A DNA stretch of 64,000 bases from Dactylis glomerata (lineage: Eukaryota; Streptophyta; Magnoliopsida; Poales; Poaceae). Below, piece after piece: positions 34,921-46,728 of the stretch. The DNA lies in NCBI GenBank assembly GCA_007115705.1, contig QXEO01000247.1:16993952-17057951 (forward strand), in the 5' to 3' direction. Both the position numbers and the translations under genes were made by a program. Position 1 is the first letter of the stretch; each line of letters starts with the position of its first letter. Below the pieces are notes generated by a model, which was not told the DNA's origin, did no database searches, and worked only from the letters and a program-made list of their open reading frames with translations.

Positions 34921-36842
34921 TTAGAGACTCTCTTTCCATCGAGATACGCGTAGTGGATTTGACAAGGTCCATATAGCATGTCTTCTGCTGAAGGGCCGGA
35001 GTATCTTGGCTTTTCTACTTCTTGGTTGCCTCTTGCCTGAAACTTCCTGCTTTTGTAGCCTTCCTCTTCCTTTCCTTCGTAACCCGCGGCTACCTAATTT
35101 CACCTTATGTGGCTATCTCTGCTGTGGTATTTTCTCCTCTGCCTGCTCATTTTGTCGACTTCTGGTGAACGTCCTCTTTTGTTGTTATATGCATACTCTC
35201 CATCGGCAAATCTATTGGCTTCTTCCATCAACTAAGCTACTATTGTTTGCCTTTTTCTTCCTATCTCTTCCACAAGGTCTGAGCGACAAAGGCTAGCCGA
35301 AAAAGCATCTATTGCTCTTTCGTCGGAGACGTCTTCTGCTGAGTTTTTGATTACACTCCATCGTTGTATATAAGAACGTAGAGTTTCGCCTTTCATCTGC
35401 ATGCAAGCCTTGACTTCCTTCAGTGATGCTGGGTGCTTATATGTTGAGCGGAAATCTCTTACGAATTGGCTTTCTAGTTCTCCCCAGCTTCCGATAGATT
35501 CGCTGGGTAGGGTGTTCAACCAGGACCGTGCTGCGCCGGTGAGGTGTAGTTGCAAACTTTGCATGGCTGTTGCTTTTGTTCTCCCTAGTATTTGTACTAC
35601 TTGCAGGTAGTCTGACAGCCATAAGGTAGGCTCTTGCGACCCATCATACTTTTGCTGATCGTGCGGTAATTTGAATCCTTTGGGTACCCATGTTTTGCAA
35701 ACCCTGCGGATAAAGCATAACGCGCCCATTTCTTTTTCATCATCTTCATAGTTTTCTTCTTTCCATGCATGGCATTATTTGCTTACTCGTGCTTGTGCTA
35801 TTATGTTCCTTGCATCCTCCTTCCTCTTTTGTCGCCTCTCTTCTTCTGATGATTCGCTAGACTCCTTTCGCGTGGTTTTGCGCTTGAATTCCTCCTTTCG
35901 CCTTTCCTTGTAGCGTGCTGCCTTTTCCTCCGGACACTTTCCTATGAGCTTGTCTTCTATTAACCTAAGACTTCTTATTGCAGCTTGATGCATGTGCTCT
36001 CACGGATCTCTAGGCTTGGGTTGTGTGGTTAGCAAGTACGCCTGTGCTGCTATCAACGCTGCTTCTGGTGTTTCTTGTACAAAGTCTTCTTCCTCTTCTT
36101 CTGGCTGTGGGCTCATGCTTCTCGCATAGCTTTCTTCTCTCCTCTGTGCTGTTGTCCTTCTGTTGTGCTTCAGATCTCTGCATCTTTCCCTACTGTACTC
36201 TGAATCATCGCTATAATCATCCCAATACTCTTCACTTGATGCGCTGTTGTTATCTTGACTTCTCATAAACATGTCTCTTTCCTCCCTTAGTTTCTTCTTG
36301 GGTTGATGCAGCGCATACTGATATCCCATTAAAACTTCTCTCCTTGAGCCTTCGGGTACTTCTGTGCCATGGTTGATAGCTGACATAATGATTCTCCACT
36401 CTCCGGTTGAGACATGAATTTTCTCCTTCTCCTTTTTACTGTTACCCTTTGGTTTGTCGACTTGCTTGTTGACTCCTTCGTTTCCTTTGTGATTATTTTC
36501 CTCTACTGCTTCAGTCATAATGACGCATAGCTGATGTACGCTTTTGGAGATGCCACTACTTCCGGCGGCGAAGTCCCTTGTACTATTGTGCGTTTTAACC
36601 GCTGTTGCTTCTATGTCAAATTTTTCCTGAGTTTCATCGAGTTCTTCGATTTCGTTTTGCATGTCTTTTGTTGCTGCGAGACTGACTGGCAAATTTACTT
36701 CGCTGGAGGAGTCCACTGATGATCCTGATATTGTAATTCTCTCATCTTTCCTCACCGACGGATCTGGTTTTGTCAGATTCGAGAGGCGAGTTGAACCCGA
36801 AGGTCCCACGTAGATGCTCAGACTTCCGATCGTCAGCTCCAT
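34921..36842 (-). pseudogene. Tat gag
   Basis: Starts MELTIGSLSIYVGPSG about 100 bases after the LTR. Residues 1-280 are an acidic, charged N-terminal region. The conserved capsid domain lies at about 35250-35700 (KYDGSQEPTLWLSDYLQVV, GAARSWLNTLPSESIGSW, then ETLRSYIQRW). The frame is continuous but has stops at about 36000, 35775 and 35232, followed by a frame change in the basic nucleocapsid-like tail (35103-34921). Gag would form the particle. No capsid protein can be made from this copy. Confidence 0.87.
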
Positions 36843-36920
36843 CTCTTGGCTCTCATCAATTTCTGTACTGCTGCTGGCTAAAAGCGAAAAGCCGTCGAAT
36901 TCATGATTCCAACGCCCAGA

Positions 36921-36938
36921 GTCCCCACGGTCGGCGCC
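36921..36938 (-). other. Tat primer-binding site
   Basis: Minus strand TGGCGCCGACCGTGGGGA lies two bases from the LTR edge. It is of the TGGCGCC type usual for this lineage. I cannot assign the tRNA with confidence. Confidence 0.75.
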
Positions 36939-36940
36939 AA

Positions 36941-37276
36941 TTGACGTGGGTTAACTCGACAAATGTCCTAGATGAAGGACTTAGGATCGAGGAGATAGGG
37001 CGTCGGATGAACTCGAAGGTAAAGTTAGTCGAATAAGGTGTATATCGAAAGTAAACTTGGGTGTTGAACCTGGCTTGCTTTCAATCTGTCCCACATCGTC
37101 CCCTCCTGGCCCCTATATATAGATGGCCAAGTCTCGAGGATCGGGTGGGATCCGATACAGATTACAATAGCGACATACGGTAAGAACTCATATTTCAACT
37201 AGTATTACAATTGAGCCTAGCTTAACAGGCCTCAGGGGTACTCAACTAACGGGCTCTATTATCTATACCCTTGTCA
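36941..37276 (-). repeat. Tat element 5' LTR
   Basis: 336 bp, from TGACGTGGG to CTTGTCA on the plus strand, followed by the CCAAT duplication at 37277-37281. Contains the same tatatata promoter motif near 37113-37121. Confidence 0.92.
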
Positions 37277-39814
37277 CCAATTATGCAAGAATATTACATA
37301 GTTACTGTATAAAAGTTTGAAGTGTAATTCAAATGGTTTAAATTGCATTTTAGCACCAATTAATTCATATCTTTTGCTCTAGATATCCAAAAATAACAAA
37401 TTTGTAGTCTATGGAATCCTATGAACATGTAGAACATCACAGAATCAAGAAACATCAAAGTTGATATGTGCATAAACTTGGTGCGTGCAAATTCATTAAA
37501 ATCACTATTTTGAGCATAAATTAAATTTAAAAAATGATTTTAGAGTGAAACCAATTGCAGTAGCTTTGTTTTACAGTATCCTATCCAGTAGCATCACTGT
37601 CCAAATTATTTGAAATCATTTGTAAATATTCAAATTCAAAGATGAGGATTTGAGTATTTTCATCATAAGATTAATTCTATAATTCTTATCAATATGATTC
37701 CTTCTACAAAAGTGAAACATATGACCATACCAATCTATCCCTATCATATTGACTCTTAACCATGACCCATTATCATACTTAATCTTGCTGACCTAGTTCA
37801 CAAGATTGATTTTACACTTGAGTTGTTGAGTAAATAGTAATGTATCTCAATTAGGGTTTCCTTTGATACTTGTGTATGACACACTCTAACCCATATCACA
37901 CATATCCTAAACCATTCTAATCCATTATCATCTTTGATCCAAAACCAAAACTAGTTGAATGATTCAAAGAAGAATTTAAAACTTTGACTTAGCCATATCC
38001 TCAAAAGTCAACCCAAGTTCAAGTTAATCCTTTTGTCCAAGCAAATCTTGTGGCCAAGAAGCCACCATCATTCCAAATAACATTCATACTTATTCAACCC
38101 CATGCCAACTTGATCATATTGGTTTATATTGAACTATTTGATTTACATATGAGTTAATTGAGTAATTCAATGTATCACCAATACATACCCACGCCTATGT
38201 GTAACTTATACTATTATGAGTAAGTTTTGTCACAGTTTATTCAGTAGTGTTCTGTTGCACTATTCTATACTTATGTGAATCTATTCACATGAGTCATCTC
38301 TAAACTCTATCCATGCTCATGCCAAGCACAAGATTATTATCATTACATTTTATCTTGGAGAATCATTTCTTTTTAATCATTTGACCTTGCCATTCAAACT
38401 CTCAAACCCATATCTTGTAGGCCAAAGGTTCATGCCATATCTCTCTCATCACAGAAATCATAAGAAATTTTAAAATGATAAATCAACTCTTACCAATTGT
38501 TTGCATTGCTTAATCTTGTTTGTCTTGGAACAGTATGTTTATGTTGTGTTACACCTATTGCTATAGATTGAACGGAGAGAACATGTTTTGTTGAGAGAAG
38601 TGAAAGGATTTGAACTTCAAAAAGGCAAGTGACACACATGCTTCCACCTATCTTTTATTATATGCATTAGTGGTTTCAATACTATGCATGATATGAAATT
38701 TTCAAAGTGGATTATGAAATGCTTAGCTCCTAGTAGTGTGTAGCTATCCCTTAGACCCTACTTGCTAGTATTGCAAACATGCTATGGAAAATGATGCCAT
38801 GCCTTGTTTTGAAGTGGAATGAAAAAATTATACTCAACCCAATGAAACACCTAGGTGGAAATGGCATTGCTTGGATTATGTTGAGTGGCTACCGAGGGCT
38901 GCACACCTGGCTATCAACCCAGGATTTGTGTGGTTGCTGTCACCGGGGGTACACTTGTGGATGGCCACCCAGGAACAAAGAGACTACTGTATCTTCCTTG
39001 CTTTAGTGAGCTTCCAGTGCAGCTTTATGACAATATGGGCTCTGTCTTGACTGATTAGGATGTGAGGGTTCAACTTGTTTGCAAGACATTGGCTGGTAGC
39101 AGAATTATAGGTGGGAACGGGTCTTGCTAGTATGGTTGCTCTCTCCTTCTGAAAGGTCTTGTCTCATTCTATATGAGTAGAATGGGTCTTAAGGTGAAAG
39201 TGCACAACCCCCGCAGGGTGTAAAACTAATCGATTAGCTGTGCCCCTAGTTATGGACAATTTGAGTTCCTAGACATGGATGTACGGAAGAGTCTCATCAC
39301 CATTTCTTAATGATTAAAACTTGTTTAGAAATAGTCTCAGGACCATGTGGTGGATTTAACCTTATGGGGTCATCATGGTGGATTTAACCTGGTGACTTGG
39401 TGCTCATAGTGGATTTCACCATGTGCCCCTCCCAAGACTTTCAAAGATTAAAAGTTTTGATTTGGAAAATGATAGGATAAAGCTTGATTTATGCAAATTT
39501 CAGCCAAAAGCTCCACCAGCCAAATATCATGTAGATAGTTCCTTCACGACAGCCACCAAATATGTGTCATTTGCCAGTACATCATTGTACAGACCCCCAT
39601 TCATGGGGCTGCATATTCAAATGTGCAGGTTTTCGGATGAGAATCAATTAGTAGGATCTCGAGTCTACATTCCAACATTTCTGCCTGTGGCACGTGATGA
39701 AGATGGAGGCTCCTTGCCACTTTGTTTTCCGCTGTGAATCTGTAAGGTTAAAGACTTATGTAACTGGATCTGCGATGTAATATTTGATACTAATGCAATG
39801 ATTACTATATTTGT
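37277..39814 (+). mobile_element. Long-LTR family, right part of a plus-strand LTR
   Basis: Continues 12742-14304 after the Tat insertion, giving a total of about 4.1 kb. The stretch 38780-39740 aligns with 43670-44540 of the degraded copy (the ATGTTGAGTGG and GGGCTCTGTCTTGAC blocks). The right end stops short of the terminus seen in the other copy and runs into the Athila-type LTR at about 39815, so no TSD can be shown. No coding capacity is seen. It could be a solo LTR or a truncated element. Confidence 0.65.
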
Positions 39815-41103
39815 TTGCAAGAAAGTAAATAATGCTTGAATAAAGTAAATGGTAATATGAATGTAAAAGAATGGACTGGGGTCCATAGTTCACTAGAGGT
39901 GTCTCTCCATAAAGATAAATAACATGCTGGGTAAACAAAATACAGTTCGACAATTGATAGAATAAATAAAGCATGCACATGTCATGAGGATCACTATGAG
40001 ATTCACTTGGGCATTACAACATAATACATAGCCCGTAATCCAACTGCATCTATGACTAATAATCCACCCGCCGGATGTCGTCCGAGCAACCGTTGGGTAT
40101 TAAGTTGCAAGCAATAGATTATCGCCTTAAGCAAAGTGTGTACTGTAAACAATACAAATGTCCTTGAACACAAGATTGTTGTTTTCTCCCTAGTAGCAAC
40201 ATCACATCTACAGCCTTAGAAGTTATTGTCACTCTCCCAGATTACTAGAGGCATGAACCCACTATTGAGCATAAATACTCCCTCTTGGAGTTGCTAGCAT
40301 CTACTCGACCAAGATATCTACTAGCAACGGAAAACATGCAAGATCATAAACAACATAGAGATGATAATTCATAAATCAACTTGACATAGTACTCAATATT
40401 CATCGGATCCCAACAAACACAACATGTAGAATTACATAACGATGATCTTGATCATGATAGGCAGCTCACAAGATCTAAACCTGAAGCACATGGAGGAGAA
40501 TACAACCATCTAGCTACTTCTATGGACCCATAGTCCAAGGTAGACTACTCACACATCACTCCGGAGGTAGGTATGGTGATGAAGAAGGCCTCCGGTGGTG
40601 ATTTCCCTCTCCGGCAGGGTGCCGGGAAGAGCTTCTAGACCCTCCCGATCTCGGGTCGATAACGATGGCGGCTACGGAACTTTTCATGGAAAATTTATCG
40701 GGCCTTAGTGTTTTCTCATCGAAGAGAATATATAGGCGGAAGGGTGATTTCAGGAGGTGGACAAGGTGGCCTCACCACCTGGTGGCGCGGCCAGGGGTGG
40801 CCCGCACCACCCTATGGTGTGGCCGCCCTCTGGCCCCCCTCCATCTCTGCTTTGGACTCCGTCTCTTGTCAGGAAAAATAGGAACTTTGGCTTTTGTTTT
40901 GTCCAATTCCGATAATATTTCCTGTGTAACTTTTCTGAAACACAAAAATAGCAGAAAACATGAACTGACACTGTGGCATCTTGTTAATAGGTTAGTTCCA
41001 GAAAATACATAAAAATGCCACGAAGTGTAATCAAAACACAAAGCAAATGGTGTATAAACAAGCATAGAGCATCAAAAATTATAGATACGTTTGAGACGTA
41101 TCA
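39815..41103 (-). mobile_element. Athila-type LTR, proximal part (rest at 12439-12741)
   Basis: Same orientation and subfamily as the LTR at 1-965, opening TGATACGTCTC at 41103. No polypurine tract or internal region follows, which fits a solo LTR or a truncated insertion. It abuts a plus-strand LTR of the same family head to head. Confidence 0.8.
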
Positions 41104-42286
41104 CTGCCGCCATCATCGACCCTAGTTTGGGAGGGTTCTAAAGCTCTTCCCGGCACCCTGTCGGAGAGGGAAATCATCACCGGAGGCCTTCTTCATCACC
41201 ATGTCTGCCTCCGGGGTGATGTGTGAGTAGTTCATCTTTGGACTACGGGTCCATAGCAGTAGCTAGATGGTTGTCTTCTCCTATTTTGTGCCACCATGTC
41301 TAGATCTTGTGAGGTGCCTAAAATTATCAAGATCATGTTATTGTAATGCTACATGTTTTGTTTGCTGGGATCCGATGAATATTGAGTACTATGTCAAGTT
41401 GATTATTGATCTATCATGTCTATGTTATTTGTAATCTTGCATGCTCTCTATTGCTAGTAGATGCTCTGGCCAAGTAGATACTTGTGACTCCAAGAGGGAG
41501 TATTTATGCTCGATAGTGGGTTCATGTCTCTTGTAATCTGGGAGAGTGACAATAACTTCTAAGATTATAGATGTGCTGTTGCTACTAGGGATAAAACAAC
41601 AATCCTTTGTCCAAGGATAATTGTATTGTTTACATAACAAACTTTGCTTAATGCAATAATCTGTTGCTTGCAACTTAATACCCAAAGGTTGTTCGGATGA
41701 TATCCTGAAGATGGATTATTAGTCATAGATGCAGTTGGATTACGGTCTATGTATCATGTTGTAATGCCCAAATGAATCTCATAGTGATCTTCATGTCATG
41801 TACATGCATTGTTATGCATTCTCTATTTGTCAATTGCCCAGCTGTAATTTGTTCACCCAACATGTTATTTATCTTTATGGAGAGACACCTCTAGTGAACT
41901 GTGGACCCTGGTCCATTCTTTTACACTGATAATACCATCAACTGCAAACACCGTTTTCTTTCTGCAAGTGCTATTTTATTTCATTCACTGCAAACAAACA
42001 TCTCTTTCCACACTATACGTCTAATCCTTTGTTTTCAGTAAAACCAGTGAGATTGACAACCTCACTGTAAGTTGGGGCAAAGTAGTTTGGTTGTGTTGCG
42101 TGTAGGTTCCACGTTGTTGCTGACACCGGTAGTGCGCCCTGCCAAAGTCATCTAGCAACAACCTTCAGAATTGATTTCTTTTTCCTACTGGTCGATTTAA
42201 CTTTGGTTTTATACTGAGGGAACACTTGCTGCTGTACTCATCATACCTTCCTCTTGGGGTTTCCCAACGGGTCCTATGAGACATCA
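41104..42286 (+). mobile_element. Athila-type LTR fragment, plus strand
   Basis: Begins inside the LTR (reverse complement of about 40670 downward) and runs to the LTR terminus CATCA at 42286. No tRNA primer site follows, so it is not the 5' LTR of a complete element. With 39815-41103 it forms an inverted repeat with arms of roughly 0.85-1.2 kb. Confidence 0.8.
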
Positions 42287-44700
42287 ACCCGCAGACGCTG
42301 AAGGACTCCGGCGAGGTTTCCGGTAAGCCCTGACCCTCCCTCTCTCTCCTTTTCATTCTGGAGCCTTCACCTCACTAGTGCGCATCTCCCTGACACGTTA
42401 TCTCACCTCTGCGCGTCCCAGATCAAGCAGGCTGACCACGCCGGGATCTCACCGTCCGCAGCAACACCTCCGGCGAGCGATTGCAGGAGAAGCAGGAAGC
42501 TTCAGGACACCAGACTTCACCACCACCTTCGCCTCGATGCCGCCTATCCTCCGGTGAGCACTTTGGTCTCCTCTTGGTTCCGTAGCGTTGGTTCCGTGCT
42601 TGCCGACGCGTCGCCACCATGCAGAGATGCCTCCGGCGTGTCTCTGGTGACCTAGGGTTAGGGTCACAATCTCGGCTGTTAGATATGATCCCGATGGCAC
42701 AGATTAGATCAACTATCGAAGGGTTATGGCCAGATCTGGAGCGTTAGATCTCATTTTAATCCTACGGTCTGAAACGTTGATCCGCCCGAATCGGTACGGG
42801 CCAATCACGGGGCGCCGCATGTCAGTCCCGCGGATAAGCCTAGTTAAAATTTGGTTTTTAAAACAGAAATTTGATTTAAACTTGTAAATTTCATATCTTG
42901 AGATCTACAGATCCAAATCTTGCAAATAATATTTCCTTGGATTCAGAAAAATGAGTAGAATCTGTTTCTAGCATACTATTTTAATTTTGCATCTGTTATG
43001 AACATTGTTTTACTGAATGCTTTATTTTAGTATTTTGGCTATTAAAAATAGTTGTAATTATTGTTTTTCAGTAACTCCGGTTGTTTTTGGTTGACGTGAA
43101 GCACCTCTGTACTGTAGCATGTTAATAAAATAATTAGCTCATATTATTCTTCTTTTGTAGATTCTGTTGTTCTATTTGTGTGTTAAAAATATTTTGAGCT
43201 TTATAAATAACTCTAAAACTTTGACCATGGCATCATGCATATAGCTAACAACCAGAAAACTTGCTAAGTGTTATTTTGGTGTGTAAGTCACATACTCCAT
43301 GCATTTTTTTATCCTTGTGATTTTTATGATTGCTATGTGCTTATGGTTGTGAATTTTATTTGTAGATTGTGCTGAGTGCAATGAGTGCCTTTGTGACGAG
43401 TGCACCAACCCCTTCCCTCACCAAGGCAAGTGTCACCATTTCTTTTGTTGACCTACTGAAGTTTTGTCACTTGTAGCTCTTCTTGTAGAAGATGCATGAA
43501 TTGTTTGTTTAAGAGTTTTTGTCTTAAGAGCTTTGCTAGGTTTTGCTTAAATCTCCTTGGATCACCTTTCCATCTCCTTAGTAGAATTGCTACTGCTATA
43601 GGTTACCTTGTCTTACACTTATGTATTTTGGGAAGGGAATTCCACATGTTTTGACTAAGTTTTGAAAACTATGTTTTGATAAAACTAAGGAAAACAACTA
43701 AGTTAATGAATCACCTGGGTGAAAGTGGTTGTTTGGTTTATGTTGAGTGGTTACACCAAAGTCACGTCTATGGCAGTCGTGTCTATCACACTTGTGGACG
43801 GCCACCCAGGAGCAAAGAGATTGGAGACGTTCAAGCCGTGAAGCTTCCAGTGCAATCACAAGTCAAATGGGCTCTGTCTTGACCAACTAAGCTGCGAAAA
43901 CTCAGCCAGACGACAGAGGGTGGTAGATGTTGATAGGCTGGAATGTGTCCGGGTTGGTCTGAGGGATTGCTTCTGAAAGGTCTCGTCTTAGTCTTCACTT
44001 GGCCATTTGAGGTAAAATGGGCCTCATAGAAAAATGGGTTGATTAAGTCTTGTGGGAAAAGTGCACCACCTCTGCAGAGTGTTAGAACTAAGTACTTAGC
44101 CGTGTCCCCGATTATGGAGAATTCTGAGCGACATGATATTGAAGTTATTCGAGAATCTCCTCATCCCAATTTCTTAAGTTAAAACTTGATGAGGAAACTT
44201 GGGTAATAAAGTTAGACTTTTAGTTGAAATCTTTCTAAGAAAAAACATGAGGTTTATAAAAGATAGGGAAAATGCTCGCTTTTTGCAAATCCAAACTCCA
44301 CCTAGCCAAATATGCATATAAGTGTTAGGTGCCAACCGAGTCCACCAAAGTGACATCTTGCCAATATATTCAAAGTATTGACCCTCCGTGTATGCAACGT
44401 ATCATGTTGCAGGTTACTACGAAGAAGATTGAAGGATGCTGCGCTCCAGTCACGAGTTTTCGACCAACACGTCTGCCTGCGGTGCTATGAAGCAAGAAGA
44501 CTCCACACGTCGTTTTTACTTAGTCGTTTTGAGCTCTGTAATAAGTTGTAGCTTTGAGCTACTCGAGTTGTAATGATACTATCTTATTTATGGATCAAGC
44601 GTTGTAATAAAGACTTTTGTATCTTGATATTTCATGTTGTATCTGTGTGTGCTAGCAGTCGATTTGGGACTAGCACAATAAAACACAGGTACGCTACAGT
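42287..44700 (+). mobile_element. Degraded long-LTR remnant
   Basis: Its 5' part is missing. The GC-rich leader (42290-42640), the segment with CCCGAATCGGTACGG near 42790, and the 43670-44540 stretch match 13700-14300 and 38780-39740 of the LTR split by Tat. The probable terminus lies near 44695 (TACGCTACA). No protein domain is seen. Confidence 0.6.
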
Positions 44701-44822
44701 CATATTGTTCTTCCGTGGCAACACACGGACATTCAGCTAGTATATTTCGGATTCGAAAAACTATACCAATTCTTAGCACATCTCTTGCCAAAGAAAATTA
44801 AGGAAACAAATTTCGGAAATAA
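44312..44822 (+). repeat. 0.5-kb direct repeat, copy A
   Basis: Matches 53005-53270 plus 59095-59340 (copy B, interrupted by copia) with about 14 differences by eye. Similarity runs from the LTR 3' end past the Helitron-like terminus at 44740 and stops at GGAAATAA in both copies. Confidence 0.85.
44712..44740 (+). mobile_element. Helitron-like 3' terminus
   Basis: A perfect 5-bp stem (CCGTG, loop GCAACA, CACGG) is followed about ten bases later by CTAG and then T. This is the usual 3' end of grass Helitrons. No matching 5' end was found upstream. Confidence 0.5.
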
Positions 44823-45043
44823 TAGTGTTCATATATACCTACCAAATAGGATAGCACGAAGGGGTGTTGGCACGAACAGTCACATGGTGCAAACTTGAAC
44901 TGGAACCGGAGTCGGAGAGCAATCCGTCCACGCGACATTGGACTCACCGATCCATGCGATCGCGCCAGGCCTACAACTCTACAAATATGCCCTTAGCAGA
45001 ACTGGAAAGCAGAAGGATCCGATCGACTAACAGGCCGTGATCG

Positions 45044-46351
45044 ATGCCGCCGATTCGACGACACCGCGAGGGCGCCCGATCTGCGGCGAGGCCATACCCC
45101 AACGGGTGGCTGTCGCGACGCTACTGCCGGAGCAGAACCCGGCGCTCCGATGGCGATGGGGCCCTACCCGCCGACGTCCTCTCCAAGATCATCGCCCGCG
45201 CGTCTTCGGGCGCCGCCGACGTCGCGCGCTTCTCCTCCACGTGCCGCCGCTGGGGCTTCGCCGTGGCCACACACGCCGCCGCCATCTGCCGCGCGCTGCC
45301 GCCGCCCACTCGATACCACACGCACCTCACCCTCGGTTTCTTCCATCAAGAGAACGAAGACGTCCGCGCCTTCCAGAGGCGCCGCCGGCCTGGCGACTCC
45401 GCGCAGCCGAGCTTCGTGCCGACAGCGTCCGCCTCGCGGCTCCTAGGCCCGCTGGGCTCTCGTCTGTTGGGCGACTTGTTCGATCATGCCCGCCCGGTCG
45501 CGTCCCGGAACGGGCGCCTCGTTCTAGAGCTCCGGCGCCAGGAGCGCGCTCAAGGCCTCACGCTCAGCGTCTGCAACCCCATGACCGGAGAGGTGTCCGT
45601 GCTTCCAGCGCTCTCCGGCGAGGACTGCCCGGGATACTACGCGTGCGCCATACTCACGGGCGACGATCTCGACGACAACACGCCGCCGCTGGGCTTTTTC
45701 CGCGTGCTCCTCGTCTACAACCGCCGCAGTTTCACGGCGCTGCGGATCTTCTCCTCCGACGTCGGTAGCTGGGGACCAGAAGGCAGGAAACCTGGCGCCA
45801 AGATGGACGCCGGTAAGCTGCGCCGGCTAGGCCCCGCTGCCGTGGTCCGCGGAGTGGCCTACTGGCCCATGCACCGTGCAGCATTGGGCGTGCGCCTCGA
45901 CGGGGCACCCATGGAGGCGATCATGGACGTGTGCTTCGTGCCCTACATCGAGCACTATTTTCCGGACTACCGCTTGCTGGGCGTGACACCGGACGGGAGC
46001 CTGAGCTTCGTCTACGCGCTATTCGTTGGTCTCAAGATCACTGTCGACTGGCTGAAGCCGCAGAGCTCGAGCACGGCTAGTGAGTGGGAGTTCCAAGAGA
46101 TGATCGACCTTCCCGAGGTCCCGGTGAGTCGAGGGACCGCATTTAAGTTGCGGTGGTTCAACGAGAAGAGCGGCACGGTGTTATTCACCAGCAGAGAAGG
46201 CGGAGACGACACCAGCGGCGCCTTCATGTTGAACCTCGCGACCAGGTCCGTGGAGAAGCTTGCGAGCGGCGTCGAGTGCCATGGATGGAGAAACTTTTGC
46301 GGCTATGAGATGGACCGTGCGGCGCTCCTTGCCTCCATAGCCCGCTTCTGA
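45044..46351 (+). CDS. F-box protein, single exon
   Basis: An intact 435-codon gene. Residues about 41-86 form an F-box (LPADVLSKIIARASSGAADV, then FSSTCRRWGFAVATHAAAIC). The C-terminal 300 residues contain RNGRLVLELRR, LSVCNPMTGEVSVLPAL, RSFTALRIFSSDVGSWGPEG and WFNEKSGTVLF, the substrate-side repeats of a grass-expanded F-box family. Such proteins join SCF ubiquitin ligases through Skp1 and select targets; the target here is unknown. The start chosen is the first ATG before the F-box. The 5' half is strongly GC-rich, as in many grass genes. The leader is short, with a possible ACAAATATG TATA-like site near 44990. The gene lies between transposon remnants and between 0.5-kb direct repeats. 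Confidence 0.88.
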   Translation: MPPIRRHREGARSAARPYPNGWLSRRYCRSRTRRSDGDGALPADVLSKIIARASSGAADVARFSSTCRRWGFAVATHAAAICRALPPPTRYHTHLTLGFFHQENEDVRAFQRRRRPGDSAQPSFVPTASASRLLGPLGSRLLGDLFDHARPVASRNGRLVLELRRQERAQGLTLSVCNPMTGEVSVLPALSGEDCPGYYACAILTGDDLDDNTPPLGFFRVLLVYNRRSFTALRIFSSDVGSWGPEGRKPGAKMDAGKLRRLGPAAVVRGVAYWPMHRAALGVRLDGAPMEAIMDVCFVPYIEHYFPDYRLLGVTPDGSLSFVYALFVGLKITVDWLKPQSSSTASEWEFQEMIDLPEVPVSRGTAFKLRWFNEKSGTVLFTSREGGDDTSGAFMLNLATRSVEKLASGVECHGWRNFCGYEMDRAALLASIARF

Positions 46352-46719
46352 GACATTATTACTCTGCTACTACTTGTGTAGATGACTAGATGATGTCTAT
46401 ATTTGTTTGCCCGCTGCATTGTAAACTTAATACACGTTGAATATTGCACGTGATGGATATATATGACAATATTTTAATCAGTATATTTTAGCTGCAACAC
46501 CATGTAAAAGTAACTAGCTATAAAGTTCAGTATCTATCGAATACCCTGCAACTAGTTATGCCCACACCCCATTATTTATACTAGATGATCCGTTGCATCA
46601 CTGGCGCAAAAACTCAGACCAAGCCTGAAGTTATTTGAGCATGAAGGATCTTTGTGGTATCCATGGTTTATCTATACCTGGTTTCCAACTGTAGAACCTA
46701 TTTCATTGAGTTGGTATAT
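46352..46719 (+). other. 3' flank of the F-box gene
   Basis: Probable 3' untranslated region with AATA-rich possible poly(A) signals near 46425-46445 (ACTTAATACACG). The rest is AT-rich without recognisable features. Confidence 0.4.
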
Positions 46720-46728
46720 TTTTTCTTA

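Larger units (their letters stand above)
14305..37276 (-). mobile_element. Complete Tat-lineage Ty3/gypsy retrotransposon, split by a nested LARD
   Basis: Bounded by 335- and 336-bp LTRs and a perfect TSD CCAAT (14300-14304 and 37277-37281). Gene order on the minus strand is gag, protease, RT, RNase H, a second archaeal-type RNase H, integrase, then a long 3' region with an antisense ORF. The double RNase H and antisense 3' ORF are features of the Tat lineage (Grande, RIRE2, Ogre). Removing the inserted 13.7 kb leaves about 9.26 kb, a normal Tat length. The two LTRs differ at about 16 positions by eye, mostly transitions, giving roughly 1.8 million years at 1.3e-8 substitutions per site per year. 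Gag-pol carries several stops and frameshifts. Confidence 0.92.

Noticed and set aside
45037..45768. Long Arg/Pro-rich plus-strand frame overlapping the F-box gene
   Set aside because: It is the out-of-frame shadow of the GC-rich 5' half of the F-box gene.
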